Below are positions 5,680-13,525 of a DNA stretch of 14,501 nucleotides, piece by piece. Made by a program: the position numbers and the translations under genes. The notes below the pieces were generated by a model that searched no databases, was not told the origin of the DNA, and was given only the letters and a program-made list of their open reading frames with translations. The stretch's first letter is position 1. The number at the start of each line of letters is the position of its first letter. Origin of the DNA: Aalborgiella sp043775055 (GTDB taxonomy: Bacteria > Pseudomonadota > Gammaproteobacteria > Burkholderiales > Burkholderiaceae_C); assembly GCA_043775055.1 (NCBI GenBank), contig JAYVSU010000009.1:1-14501 (forward strand), read 5' to 3'.

Positions 5680-5873
5680 CCGACCAAGACTTAGACCAAT
5701 CCTACACCGCGCTGTGTACCGCTTTGAACCAAGTCGGCGAGGTCCAAGCGCCGCTGTTTTTGTCGATGCTGTGCTTGTCGCTGATGGCGCGCAGCGACAG
5801 TGCGATGCAGGTTTTGTCGCTGATTGCGCAGGCGCAGTCGAAATGTGAAGCCACGTCTGCAGGCGCTGCTTGA
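5676..5873 (+). CDS. Small DUF2783-like protein
   Basis: A 65-residue, mainly helical protein without a signal peptide or membrane helix. The pattern DLDQSYTALCTALNQVGE followed by LFLSMLCLSLMARSD and LIAQAQ resembles DUF2783, a family of about 60 residues that typically sits directly downstream of MhpA-like FAD hydroxylase genes; that context supports the call. Function unknown; an accessory role to the hydroxylase is an inference from gene order. AGGGAGAA lies 5-6 bases before ATG 5676. The start overlaps the hydroxylase stop by 4 bp and the stop overlaps the MarR start, so the three genes form one coupled transcription and translation unit. Confidence 0.75.
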   Translation: MTDQDLDQSYTALCTALNQVGEVQAPLFLSMLCLSLMARSDSAMQVLSLIAQAQSKCEATSAGAA

Positions 5874-6328
5874 TGAACGCGTCCCCTGCCATTCAGCCGC
5901 TTGAAGACTTTTTGACCTACCGGCTGCATTTGGTCAACAAGTTGACCGATAAACACAGCGGTGATGCTTATGCCAAGGACTTGGGACTGGCAGTTGGTGA
6001 GGCGCGTTGTTTGGCGGCGATTGGTAACGCCCTGTCTAACAAAAAATCAATCTCTGTCAATGACTTAGCTGCTGCCGCCAACCTCAACAAAGCCCAAGCC
6101 AGCCGCGCTGCGCAGGCTTTGGTGGCGCGTGGTTTGGCGCTTAAAACCAGCAGCGACACCGACGGGCGCGGTGTTGCTTTGAGTTTGACCGAAGCTGGTT
6201 TGACGCTGTGGCAGCAGGTGATGCAACTGATTGCGGCACGTAATGAGGCGATTTTTGGCTGCCTGTCCGCCGCCGAGCAGAGCCAACTGGGCAAGATGCT
6301 GGACAGAATTGCCCAAAACGCTCGCTGA
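5873..6328 (+). CDS. MarR family transcriptional regulator
   Basis: This 151-residue regulator has the MarR winged-helix layout. N-terminal helices carry LEDFLTYRLHLVNKLTDKH. The helix-turn-helix (about 65-90) carries SVNDLAAAANLNKAQASRAAQALVARG. The wing, LKTSSDTDGRGVALSLTEAG, contains the usual D-x-R-x-x-x-L-x-L-T pattern. C-terminal dimer helices follow. MarR proteins near aromatic degradation genes usually repress them and are released by a pathway compound. The palindrome at 3989-4002 over the operon promoter is the likely binding site. I use ATG 5873, which overlaps the previous stop as TGATGA, with AGGCG about 7 bases upstream; TTG 5870 is also in frame. It is convergent with the LysR gene. 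Confidence 0.88.
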   Translation: MNASPAIQPLEDFLTYRLHLVNKLTDKHSGDAYAKDLGLAVGEARCLAAIGNALSNKKSISVNDLAAAANLNKAQASRAAQALVARGLALKTSSDTDGRGVALSLTEAGLTLWQQVMQLIAARNEAIFGCLSAAEQSQLGKMLDRIAQNAR

Positions 6329-6364
6329 AACGGCCAGCAGGTCAATTTAGGCCATTTTTAGCCT

Positions 6365-6410
6365 CTAGCCGGCGTATTCATTGACTCAACAGCTATTATT
6401 TTTGTAGTAT
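6365..6410 (+). repeat. Dispersed repeat copy R4
   Basis: CTAGCCGGCGTATTCATTG (6365-6383) has one change from the other cores (C at 6379). The hairpin arms GCTAT (6392-6396) and GTAGT (6404-6408) pair imperfectly. It lies between the convergent MarR and LysR genes, 18 bp before the LysR stop. Confidence 0.8.
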
Positions 6411-6428
6411 CTTTAAATTAAGAAAAAC

Positions 6429-7352
6429 TCAATCGGCATACCGATCAGAGACCAAGCGCTGCACCTCTTCGCGCAACAAATCCACCATCACGGTGCTGGC
6501 GGGTGACAGGCTGCGGCCACGGCGGGTGACCAGGCCGATGGGGCGCGGCATGTCGGGTGCTATCAAACGGCGCTGTACCAAACCTGCTTGCGGCGCCACT
6601 GCTGCGGCCAGTTCGGGCAAGGCCGCGACGCCCAAGCCCGCCGCGACCATGGCGTTGATGGTGGCTAGGTGCTCCACCTCATAGCGCGGGCTGAAGCGGA
6701 TGCGGTGCGACAACAGCGCCGCGTCGGCATACTGGCGCACACTGGCGGGTAGCGGCATGGAGATGTGGATCAAGTCCGCCACCTCAGCCCAGCGCAGGGG
6801 TTCGGTGCTGGCGGCCAAGGGGTGGGAATGCGGAATCAGCAACACAAAGCCGTCGGAGGCCAGCGGGGTGTAATCTAAGTCAGCATAGGCTGGGTTGGCA
6901 GCCGTCAACGCAAATTCAACCTGCCCTGCCCGTACCAAGTCAAACGCGGGGCCGGACAAGGTGTCGACCACCTGCAGCTTGATGGCGGGAAACTGCGCCG
7001 CAAAACGGGCAAATGCGGCGGGTACAACGGTGGCTGCCAACGACGGCAGCGCCGCCAGCACGACCTGCCCAATCTGCAGCTCGGCCACGTTGCGTACCGC
7101 TTGCACCGCAGCATCTGACTGGTCGCGCAGCAGCCGCGCCTGCTCGACAAACACCTGACCCGGACCGGTGAGCTGCACGCTGCGAGTGGTGCGGTCAAAC
7201 AGGCGCACACCCAGCGCCTCCTCCAGCCGCCCAATCAGGCTGGACACCGCCGGTTGCGACAAATGCACCTGCTCGGCGGTGCGCCTGAAGCTCAGGGTCT
7301 GCGCCAGCGTCAAGAAAACGTCCAACTCGCGGGGGTTCCAGTTGATTGACAT
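6429..7352 (-). CDS. LysR family transcriptional regulator
   Basis: A 307-residue LysR-type regulator of normal length. The N-terminal winged helix-turn-helix (about 8-65) is clear: ELDVFLTLAQTLSFRRTAEQ, then VHLSQPAVSSLIGRLEEALG, RLFDRTTRSVQLTGPG. The effector-binding domain follows from about residue 90, with LAALPSLAATVVPAAFARFA and the block VAAGLGVAALPELAAAV near 235-252. It is divergent from the dehydrogenase-BKACE-Bug operon with a 146 bp gap, so it most likely regulates that operon and itself; the inducer would be the substrate or an intermediate. No good Shine-Dalgarno sequence precedes the ATG at 7352. Confidence 0.92.
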   Translation of the reverse strand: MSINWNPRELDVFLTLAQTLSFRRTAEQVHLSQPAVSSLIGRLEEALGVRLFDRTTRSVQLTGPGQVFVEQARLLRDQSDAAVQAVRNVAELQIGQVVLAALPSLAATVVPAAFARFAAQFPAIKLQVVDTLSGPAFDLVRAGQVEFALTAANPAYADLDYTPLASDGFVLLIPHSHPLAASTEPLRWAEVADLIHISMPLPASVRQYADAALLSHRIRFSPRYEVEHLATINAMVAAGLGVAALPELAAAVAPQAGLVQRRLIAPDMPRPIGLVTRRGRSLSPASTVMVDLLREEVQRLVSDRYAD

Positions 7353-7379
7353 GATGTTAAAGATGAATTTTTCTAATTA

Positions 7380-7402
7380 ATAGATTTAATTTATCAGTCT
7401 AT
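7380..7402. promoter_or_regulatory. Candidate LysR binding dyad
   Basis: ATAGA (7380-7384) and TCTAT (7398-7402) form an inverted repeat around a 13-base A+T-rich centre, 28 bp from the LysR start and about 100 bp from the operon start. LysR sites often are short A+T-rich dyads with T-N11-A spacing in this position. The whole gap is A+T-rich, so this is tentative. Confidence 0.35.
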
Positions 7403-7498
7403 CTGAAAAATCACTTGGACGAAACAATGTTGTGTTTTTACACTTGCGGCTAACTAAAGCAACAAAAGTAAAACAAAAGCAACCAAGGAGACAGCGCG

Positions 7499-8467
7499 TT
7501 GAATGTATTGAACTTGCTACCCGACCACCCCCGCCACACCCACGCCGTAGTCATAGGCGCTGGCACCATGGGGGCCGATGTGGCCATCGTGCTCGCGCGT
7601 GGCGGCTGCCGCGTCACGGTGGTTGATCCGACTGCGGCCAAGCGCGAACAGCTCATTGCGCACGTACTCGCTGGCTTGGAGCCGCTGGGCTTGGTAGCGC
7701 GGGCAGACAAGGTGCGGGCGGTCGCCACGCTGTTTGAGGTGCATTGGGCTGATGTGGCGCTGCTGATCGAATGCATCCCCGAAAAGCTGGCACTGAAGCA
7801 AGCCTTGTTTGCAGAACTGGTGCAACTTGCACCCGCCACGACCGTGCTGGCCAGCAACAGCTCCAGCTTCCCGATCAGCGCCATCGCGCAGGGCTTGACC
7901 ACGCAGGAGCGGATGCTGGGATTGCACTTTTTCATGCCTGCGCATCTGGTGCCGCTCGTGGAGGTCATCTTGGGGCCGCAATCTGACCTTGCGCAAGCCG
8001 AGCGGCTGTGCAGCTACATGCGCGGCTGTGGCAGCGTGCCCGTGCTGGTGCGTAAAGACAAACCCGGATTTCTGGCCAACCGCTTGCAGCATGCGCTGGC
8101 GCGGGAAGCCTTTGCCATGATTGATGAAGGCATCGCCAGCCCTGAAGATGTAGACAATGCCGTGCGCTTTGGCTTTGGCTTTCGCTACCTGGCCGCCGGC
8201 CCGGTACTGCAGCGCGACCATGCAGGGCTGGACGTGCACTGCGCCGCTGCCGCTACGATCTACCCGAGCTTATCCAACACGTCCAACCCCGCCAAAGTGC
8301 TGCAAGACCACGTCACCGATGGCAAGTTGGGCATGAAAACTGGCGCAGGCTTTTTTGAGTGGCCAGAAGAGAAGCGTTTTGCAGAGCGGCAGCGGTATGA
8401 CCGCTTGTTGCAGCATGGTTTGGCCTTGCTGGCTGATGATTTGCCACCGCTGGACAGAAGCTTTTAA
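7499..8467 (+). CDS. 3-hydroxyacyl-CoA-dehydrogenase-family oxidoreductase
   Basis: This 322-residue NAD-dependent enzyme should oxidise a 3-hydroxy acid, or its CoA ester, to the 3-keto form. The Rossmann motif VIGAGTMG has Gly20, Gly22 and Gly25, and Asp43 at the end of strand 2 points to NAD. Ser122, His143 and Glu155 are spaced exactly as the catalytic Ser, His and Glu of known 3-hydroxyacyl-CoA dehydrogenases, and Asn194 (PGFLANRL) fits the fourth residue. The C-terminal domain (about 190-290) is complete. The size and the BKACE neighbour recall carnitine dehydrogenases, which act on a free acid, but the similarity is not close enough to name the substrate. I accept TTG 7499 as the start because AAGGAG lies 8 bases upstream. 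Confidence 0.85.
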   Translation: MNVLNLLPDHPRHTHAVVIGAGTMGADVAIVLARGGCRVTVVDPTAAKREQLIAHVLAGLEPLGLVARADKVRAVATLFEVHWADVALLIECIPEKLALKQALFAELVQLAPATTVLASNSSSFPISAIAQGLTTQERMLGLHFFMPAHLVPLVEVILGPQSDLAQAERLCSYMRGCGSVPVLVRKDKPGFLANRLQHALAREAFAMIDEGIASPEDVDNAVRFGFGFRYLAAGPVLQRDHAGLDVHCAAAATIYPSLSNTSNPAKVLQDHVTDGKLGMKTGAGFFEWPEEKRFAERQRYDRLLQHGLALLADDLPPLDRSF

Positions 8468-8495
8468 ATCAACGCAATTTGAACTCCTTTATCTT

Positions 8496-9329
8496 ATGAC
8501 CAATAATCCGCTCATCATCACCGCTGCCCCCAACGGTGCCTACAAATTAACAGCCGACCATGCAGCCGTACCACTGACTGCGCAAAGCTTGGCAACTACC
8601 GCCAAATCTTGTTTGGATGCTGGCGCAGCCATGTTGCACATGCACATCCGCGACGCGCAAGGCAAGCACAGCCTGGAAGTACAGGGCTACCGCGACGCGC
8701 TGCAGGTGGTCAAAGCCGCCGTGGGCGACGAGATGGTGTTGCAAATCACCAGTGAAGCAGCGCGTGTGTACCAAGCACCCGAGCAGATCGCCATGGTGCA
8801 GGCATTGCGGCCTGAAGCGGTGTCGGTAGGTTTGCGTGAGCTGGATCAACCGGCCATTGGCGACGCAGGCTTGGCGCAGTTTTTTGGCTGGCTGGCGCGC
8901 GAGCGCATCATGACGCAGGTGATTTTGTACGACGTGGCCGACCTGCAGCGCTGGCAACAGCTGCGCGCCAACGGCGTCATCCCCGAGGCACCTTGGTTTT
9001 TGCTGTTCGTGTTGGGCCGCTACACCGTCGGGCAGACCTCCAGCCCGCTTGATTTGGTGCCTTTTGTGCATGCGCACACCGGCCCAGAGCCGTGGGCCAT
9101 GTGTGCTTTTGGCGCAACCGAGCATGCCTGTGCGGCAGCAGCAGCCGCGTTGGGTGGCCACGCGCGGGTGGGGTTTGAGAACAACCTGCTGCTCAAAACT
9201 GGCCAAACCGCGCCCGACAATGCCGCCTTGGTGCAGCAAGTCGCCCAAGTGGCCGCCAGTCTGGGCCGTCCGCTGGCCACGGCACATGACATTCGCAGCC
9301 GGTTTGGCGCTGGCCTTGCGGCCGCTTGA
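8496..9329 (+). CDS. Beta-keto acid cleavage enzyme (BKACE, DUF849)
   Basis: A 277-residue BKACE. The family transfers the acyl part of a beta-keto acid to the CoA of acetyl-CoA, giving acetoacetate and a new acyl-CoA. The metal-binding HxH is His48-Met-His50 (MLHMHIRD) and the third zinc ligand is Glu228 (RVGFENN); Arg224 also fits the best-studied member, Kce. Two positions differ from Kce as I remember it: the residue after NGA is Tyr16 instead of Glu14, and Asn229 replaces Asp231. Both are close to the substrate, so specificity may be unusual. ATG 8496 starts the family-typical LIITAAPNGA; the frame is open upstream but has no other convincing start. It follows the dehydrogenase by 28 bp and has only a weak ribosome binding site. 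Confidence 0.88.
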   Translation: MTNNPLIITAAPNGAYKLTADHAAVPLTAQSLATTAKSCLDAGAAMLHMHIRDAQGKHSLEVQGYRDALQVVKAAVGDEMVLQITSEAARVYQAPEQIAMVQALRPEAVSVGLRELDQPAIGDAGLAQFFGWLARERIMTQVILYDVADLQRWQQLRANGVIPEAPWFLLFVLGRYTVGQTSSPLDLVPFVHAHTGPEPWAMCAFGATEHACAAAAAALGGHARVGFENNLLLKTGQTAPDNAALVQQVAQVAASLGRPLATAHDIRSRFGAGLAAA

Positions 9330-9388
9330 GTTTTAAAGTTCTATATTTCTATCGAAGTTTGACCATTTAATAATCACCAGGAGACACC

Positions 9389-10390
9389 ATGACACGCAGA
9401 ATTATCTTGAAACAAGGCATCAAATTAACAGCTTTGGCAGCTTTAGCTATGGGCGCATTGGCACCTTTTACCAGCCAAGCGCAAGATGGCTACCCAAGCA
9501 AAACTATCCGCTTTGTCGTGCCCTACCCACCGGGTGGCCCGACCGATTTGATGGCGCGTTTGCTAACGGTTGAGTTGCAAAGCAAACTCGGTGTCTCAGT
9601 GATTGTGGACAACAAAGGCGGAGCAGGCGGCAACTTGGGCAGCGCAGATGTCGCCAAACAAGCGCCCGCCGATGGTCACACCCTGCTGCTGGCGGCCAGT
9701 GGCCCGATGGCGGTGAACTCGACACTCTACAAAAGCATGCCCTTCAACCCGCTGACTGATTTGGCACCGGTGATCCAAATTTCGTCCTTCCCCTTGGTGT
9801 TGGAAGTCAACCCAAAAATCGGCGTTAAAACCGTGAAGGAGCTGATTGCTTATGCAAAAGCCAATCAGAAAGATTTGAGCTTTGCCTCGGCTGGCAACGG
9901 TACACCGCAGCACTTGGCTGGTGAGCTTTTCAACACCCAGATGGGCATCAACATCGCGCACATCCCCTACCGTGGCGCGGGTCCAGCTTTGAACGACCTG
10001 CTGGGCGGCCAGGTGAATGTGATGTTCGACATCTTGGGTAGCTCACTGCAGTACATTCAGGCAGGCAAGCTCACCGCCCTGGCCGTGACCTCCGCCAAAC
10101 GCAGCCCGCAATTGCCCAATGTGCCTACCATGGCCGAAGCGGGCGTGCCGGGTTATGAATTTACGGGTTGGCATGGCATTGCGGTGCGGGCGGGTACGCC
10201 AGCCCCCATCATTGAGAAGCTGAATGTCACGCTGAACACCATCTTCAAAGACCCTGAGTTTCGCAAAAAGTGGGAAGCCATCGGTACGCCGGTGGTTGGT
10301 GGCACGGCGGCGCAGTTTGGTGACTTGATCAAAAAAGACACCGTGCGGCTGGGCAAAGTGGTGAAGGATGCTGGCGTGACGCTTGATTAA
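9389..10390 (+). CDS. Bug family periplasmic solute receptor (TctC-like)
   Basis: This 333-residue receptor belongs to the Bug/TctC family, which binds small carboxylates for tripartite tricarboxylate transporters. The signal peptide covers about residues 1-31 and is probably cut after SQA. It carries TRRIILK, a match to the twin-arginine pattern, so Tat export is possible. The mature part shows YPSKTIRFVVPYPPGGPTD, then IVDNKGGAGGNLGSADVAK, PADGHTLL, IAHIPYRGAGPALNDLLGGQ and PNVPTMAEAG, all standard family blocks. AGGAG lies 5 bases before ATG 9389. It is the last gene of the LysR-associated operon. No tctA or tctB permease gene is in the window; many Burkholderiales encode orphan Bug receptors that must use a permease elsewhere. 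Confidence 0.93.
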   Translation: MTRRIILKQGIKLTALAALAMGALAPFTSQAQDGYPSKTIRFVVPYPPGGPTDLMARLLTVELQSKLGVSVIVDNKGGAGGNLGSADVAKQAPADGHTLLLAASGPMAVNSTLYKSMPFNPLTDLAPVIQISSFPLVLEVNPKIGVKTVKELIAYAKANQKDLSFASAGNGTPQHLAGELFNTQMGINIAHIPYRGAGPALNDLLGGQVNVMFDILGSSLQYIQAGKLTALAVTSAKRSPQLPNVPTMAEAGVPGYEFTGWHGIAVRAGTPAPIIEKLNVTLNTIFKDPEFRKKWEAIGTPVVGGTAAQFGDLIKKDTVRLGKVVKDAGVTLD

Positions 10391-10414
10391 TAGACATCAA
10401 AACCACCAACTGAA

Positions 10415-10450
10415 AAGGTAAAAGTAGGCTTGAAAACCTTTTTTTACCTT
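10415..10450 (+). terminator. Rho-independent terminator after the Bug receptor gene
   Basis: AAGGTAAAAG-T-AGG pairs with CCT-T-TTTTTACCTT around the 8-base loop CTTGAAAA: 12 Watson-Crick pairs, one G-T pair and one T-T mismatch. A T-rich stretch follows at 10453-10465. It lies 24 bp after the stop at 10390. Confidence 0.65.
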
Positions 10451-10483
10451 AATTTTTGCTATTTTTGAGATAAATCCAGCCAA

Positions 10484-10527
10484 AGCCGGCGTATTTATTT
10501 AATTCTTTGCTATTATATTTATAGCAT
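10484..10527 (+). repeat. Dispersed repeat copy R5
   Basis: AGCCGGCGTATTTATT (10484-10499) is followed by TAATTCTT and a perfect hairpin, TGCTAT-TATATTT-ATAGCA (10508-10526). It lies between the convergent Bug receptor and serine hydrolase genes, so its hairpin may help end transcription from the minus strand. Confidence 0.85.
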
Positions 10528-10551
10528 AAACTTTCCAAATTGCTTGCCAAA

Positions 10552-11739
10552 TCACTTTCCAGCCTGCGCCAGTCGAACAGCTTCATCGACAAAGTTATAA
10601 ATCTCTTGAGGCATGACGCCGTTTGGCCCCAGCAGCGCCTTGTTGCGAAATTGCCCCAAACGCACCACCACCAGTTGCTGCGATGGAACCACAATAACGT
10701 ACTGGCCTTGGTGCCCCTGCATCGAGTAAAACGGATGCTTGTACGTCCAATCCATCCACAGAGAGTGGCCATAAAAGGGTTGCAAATCTGGCTTGCGCAT
10801 ACGCTCAACAAAAGCTTTGTCTAGCAGTTGTTTGCCGCCCCACTGCCCGTCTTGCAGCAGCAGCTGCCCCAGCTTGGCAAAGTCTCTGGCCGTGGCAAAA
10901 ATGCAGCAATAGGTGCGCTCCATCCCGCCCGCTTCGCTAGCACGGTCCAGCGTGTAAATGGCGTCTTTCTCCATGCCCAAAGGTTGCCAGAGGGATTGAG
11001 ACAAATGCTCACTCACGTTAGATTTCGGGTTTTTTACTTGAATTGCCCGCTTCAAAATCACACCTAAGAGCTGTGTTGAACCGCTGCTGTACTCGTATTC
11101 TGTACCAGGCTCGCGCTCAAAATCTTGGCTCAATACCAACTTTTCAGCATCTTTGCCGTAATAAAGATCGGTCGTGACGTTGAATGGCAGCTTGTAATTT
11201 TCTGTCCAGTCATGCCCCGCCTTCATGGCCGAGAGTTGCGCGATGGTCGCTTTTGCACCTCGGGCATTGCCAGCGTATTCTGGTAAAAATTGCGTGATGG
11301 GCGCGTCAAAGCTCGGAATCAAACCCTGCTGCACAGCCAAACCTAGTTGCATGGTGGTCACCGTTTTGGCAACCGAGAAGGAATTGGTACGGCTGCTTTC
11401 TGTGTAAGGCGCAAAATAAGTCTCGTGGAGGAGCTTGCCGTTTTTAGCGACCAAAAATGCGGCTGAGTTGTATTGCTGCAAATAGCTCAATGTAGTGCGG
11501 CTTAAAGCTTCACGGTTGAAAGCGGCATCTTTTTCCCAAGCAAGGGGTTGTGCCGTGGCGATTTTGCGCTGTGAAAAATTACCCGCATCGTCAATATGCG
11601 CGGTGGAATGGCCTTGAAGGTATGTCGCGGACAAGGCTTTCCAGAAGTAGCCTTGACCACTCAGCTGTATAGCCAGCGCAGCAAATACGAGTACACCAAG
11701 CAAACCCCAGACAAAACGAGAGATGAATTTTTTAAACAT
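10552..11739 (-). CDS. Class C beta-lactamase-like serine hydrolase, membrane-anchored
   Basis: A 395-residue serine hydrolase of the beta-lactamase/esterase (AmpC-like) fold. An N-terminal hydrophobic helix (about residues 9-27, after MFKKFISR) either anchors it in the inner membrane or acts as an uncleaved signal, so the enzyme should face the periplasm. The nucleophile motif SxxK is Ser122-Val-Ala-Lys125 (NSFSVAKTV). The second motif is Tyr217-Ser-Ser, in place of the usual YxN. The third is His343-Gln-Gly345 (HQGQYVIVV), the HxG form common in esterases and peptidases of this group. A true beta-lactamase role is therefore not indicated; the substrate is unknown. It follows the ThDP enzyme gene by 23 bp and is probably the last gene of that operon. 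Confidence 0.87.
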   Translation of the reverse strand: MFKKFISRFVWGLLGVLVFAALAIQLSGQGYFWKALSATYLQGHSTAHIDDAGNFSQRKIATAQPLAWEKDAAFNREALSRTTLSYLQQYNSAAFLVAKNGKLLHETYFAPYTESSRTNSFSVAKTVTTMQLGLAVQQGLIPSFDAPITQFLPEYAGNARGAKATIAQLSAMKAGHDWTENYKLPFNVTTDLYYGKDAEKLVLSQDFEREPGTEYEYSSGSTQLLGVILKRAIQVKNPKSNVSEHLSQSLWQPLGMEKDAIYTLDRASEAGGMERTYCCIFATARDFAKLGQLLLQDGQWGGKQLLDKAFVERMRKPDLQPFYGHSLWMDWTYKHPFYSMQGHQGQYVIVVPSQQLVVVRLGQFRNKALLGPNGVMPQEIYNFVDEAVRLAQAGK

Positions 11740-11762
11740 GATTTTTAATGGTTTTATAAATA

Positions 11763-13472
11763 TTACTTGTTTGCTTTGTTCATGGCGGTTTCAGTGATTT
11801 GTGTCAAGCTGCCTCGGGTGGAGATGACTTCTGGGTTCAGCGTCACTTCAATCAACGTGCCTTGAGGTCGCTCAAGCGCGGCAAGTAGCTCAGTTTCAAA
11901 CTCATGGGTGTGGGTAATGCGCACGCCGGCGTAACCATAGGCGCGCGCCAGCCCTGCAAAGTCTGGGTTGCTTAGCTGCGTGCCGCTTACGTGCTGCGGG
12001 AACTCGCGCTCTTGGTGCATGCGGATGGTGCCAAACATGCCATTGTTGAGCAGCAAAACAATGCTTTTGGCACCGTACTGCGCGGCGGTTGCCAGCTCTT
12101 GGCCATTCATCATGAAGTCGCCATCTCCAGCGATAGTGAAGGCGACTCGGCCCGTGGTAATCGCTGCAGCAATACCCGCAGGCACGCCGTAACCCATCGC
12201 ACCGTTGGTAGGAGCGAGTTGCGTCTTGAAGCCTTTAGCCAAACCATGGTGTTTGAAAAATCGGTGCAACCAGCTGGCAAAGTTGCCTGCGCCATTGGTC
12301 AGCACGGCATCGGTGGGTAAATGTTTTTGCAGGGTGGCGATGATGGCCGGCATGTCGATGCTGCCGGGCAACTGCAAACCGCCATTGGCAGGGTCAACAT
12401 TGGCCAAGTAGTCTTGATTCGCCTCTTGCGCCCAAGCCTGCCATGGCAAGTTGGTTGGTGCGGACAGCACTTCTAGCGACCGTGCAGCTGCACTCATGCT
12501 GGCATGAATCGCCAAATCGGCTTGGTAAACGCGGTTTAACTCTTCGGCGCTGGCATGGATGTGCACCAGCTTTTGCGTCGGTTGGGGTGCTTGTATGAGC
12601 GTGTAGCCGCCGGTTGTCATTTCGCCCAAGCGCGGGCCAATCGCAAGAATCAAATCACTTTGCGCGATGCGCTTGGCGAGTTTGGGGTTGATGCCAATGC
12701 CCACATCGCCAGCGTACAGCGGGTGGTGGTTGTCAAAGGTGTCTTGAAAGCGAAAGGCATTGCCCACAGGTAGCGACCAGTTTTCGGCAAAGCGCTGCAT
12801 GGCTTGCGCTGCTTGCACCGTCCAGCCGCTGCCACCGGCGATCACCATAGGGCGCTCTGCTTTTAAAAGCAGCTCGCGCAATGTGCGTAGGCTACCGGGG
12901 TCGCTCCACGCCTCTGAGGGCATGACTTTAGGTAAGGGTTGCACGTCTACAGTTTGCGTCAACATGTCTTCAGGCAAGACCAGAACCACCGGGCCGGGTC
13001 GGCCATTCATGGCTGCGGCGAAGGCGCGAGCGACATATTCAGGAATGCGTTTGGCGTCGTCAATGCGCTCTACCCGTTTAGCCATGCCTTTGGTGCTGGG
13101 GCCGAAGAAGCTGTTGTAGTCCACTTCTTGAAACGCCTCACGGTCGCGGGTGTCGCTGGCGACATCGCCCACAAACAACACCATGGGCGTGGAATCTTGG
13201 AAAGCGGTGTGTACACCGATGGAAGCATTGGTAGCCCCTGGGCCGCGCGTTACAAAACACACGCCGGGTCGGTTGGTCAGCTTGCCATTAGCCTCGGCCA
13301 TGAAAGCTGCGCCGCCTTCTTGGCGGTTGATCACGAATTGAATTTGGTTTTGGTAGGCATGAAAGCCATCCAAGACTGCCAAGAAACTTTCACCAGGTAC
13401 GCCAAATGCGTGCGTCACGCCTTGGGCTATCAAGCATTCAACCAATAAATGTCCCGCGATTTGTGTTGTCAT
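11763..13472 (-). CDS. ThDP-dependent enzyme, acetolactate-synthase-like
   Basis: A 569-residue thiamine diphosphate enzyme of the IlvB-like group. The N-terminal domain has the catalytic Glu52 in INRQEGGAAFMAEANG, then TRGPGATNASIGVHTAFQDS and EAFQEVDYNSFFGPSTK. A central domain lies at about 190-340. In the C-terminal domain the cofactor motif runs from GDGD (449-452) to NN (476-477), inside TIAGDGDFMMNGQELATAAQ and LLLNNGMFGT. No small regulatory subunit gene (ilvH/ilvN) is adjacent, and the setting between a transporter and a hydrolase argues for a catabolic 2-oxo acid decarboxylase or ligase rather than branched-chain amino acid synthesis. The exact reaction cannot be read. The upstream region has no strong Shine-Dalgarno sequence. 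Confidence 0.87.
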   Translation of the reverse strand: MTTQIAGHLLVECLIAQGVTHAFGVPGESFLAVLDGFHAYQNQIQFVINRQEGGAAFMAEANGKLTNRPGVCFVTRGPGATNASIGVHTAFQDSTPMVLFVGDVASDTRDREAFQEVDYNSFFGPSTKGMAKRVERIDDAKRIPEYVARAFAAAMNGRPGPVVLVLPEDMLTQTVDVQPLPKVMPSEAWSDPGSLRTLRELLLKAERPMVIAGGSGWTVQAAQAMQRFAENWSLPVGNAFRFQDTFDNHHPLYAGDVGIGINPKLAKRIAQSDLILAIGPRLGEMTTGGYTLIQAPQPTQKLVHIHASAEELNRVYQADLAIHASMSAAARSLEVLSAPTNLPWQAWAQEANQDYLANVDPANGGLQLPGSIDMPAIIATLQKHLPTDAVLTNGAGNFASWLHRFFKHHGLAKGFKTQLAPTNGAMGYGVPAGIAAAITTGRVAFTIAGDGDFMMNGQELATAAQYGAKSIVLLLNNGMFGTIRMHQEREFPQHVSGTQLSNPDFAGLARAYGYAGVRITHTHEFETELLAALERPQGTLIEVTLNPEVISTRGSLTQITETAMNKANK

Positions 13473-13525
13473 GCTGCAGTTCTTTTAGCTCTTAAAAATT
13501 TTTCTTTTTTGCTTTTTGCTCTTGC

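Noticed and set aside
10449..10811. A minus-strand reading frame of 120 codons overlapping the end of the serine hydrolase gene and repeat R5
   Set aside because: It lies in another frame of a clearly conserved gene on the same strand and its sequence has no family features.
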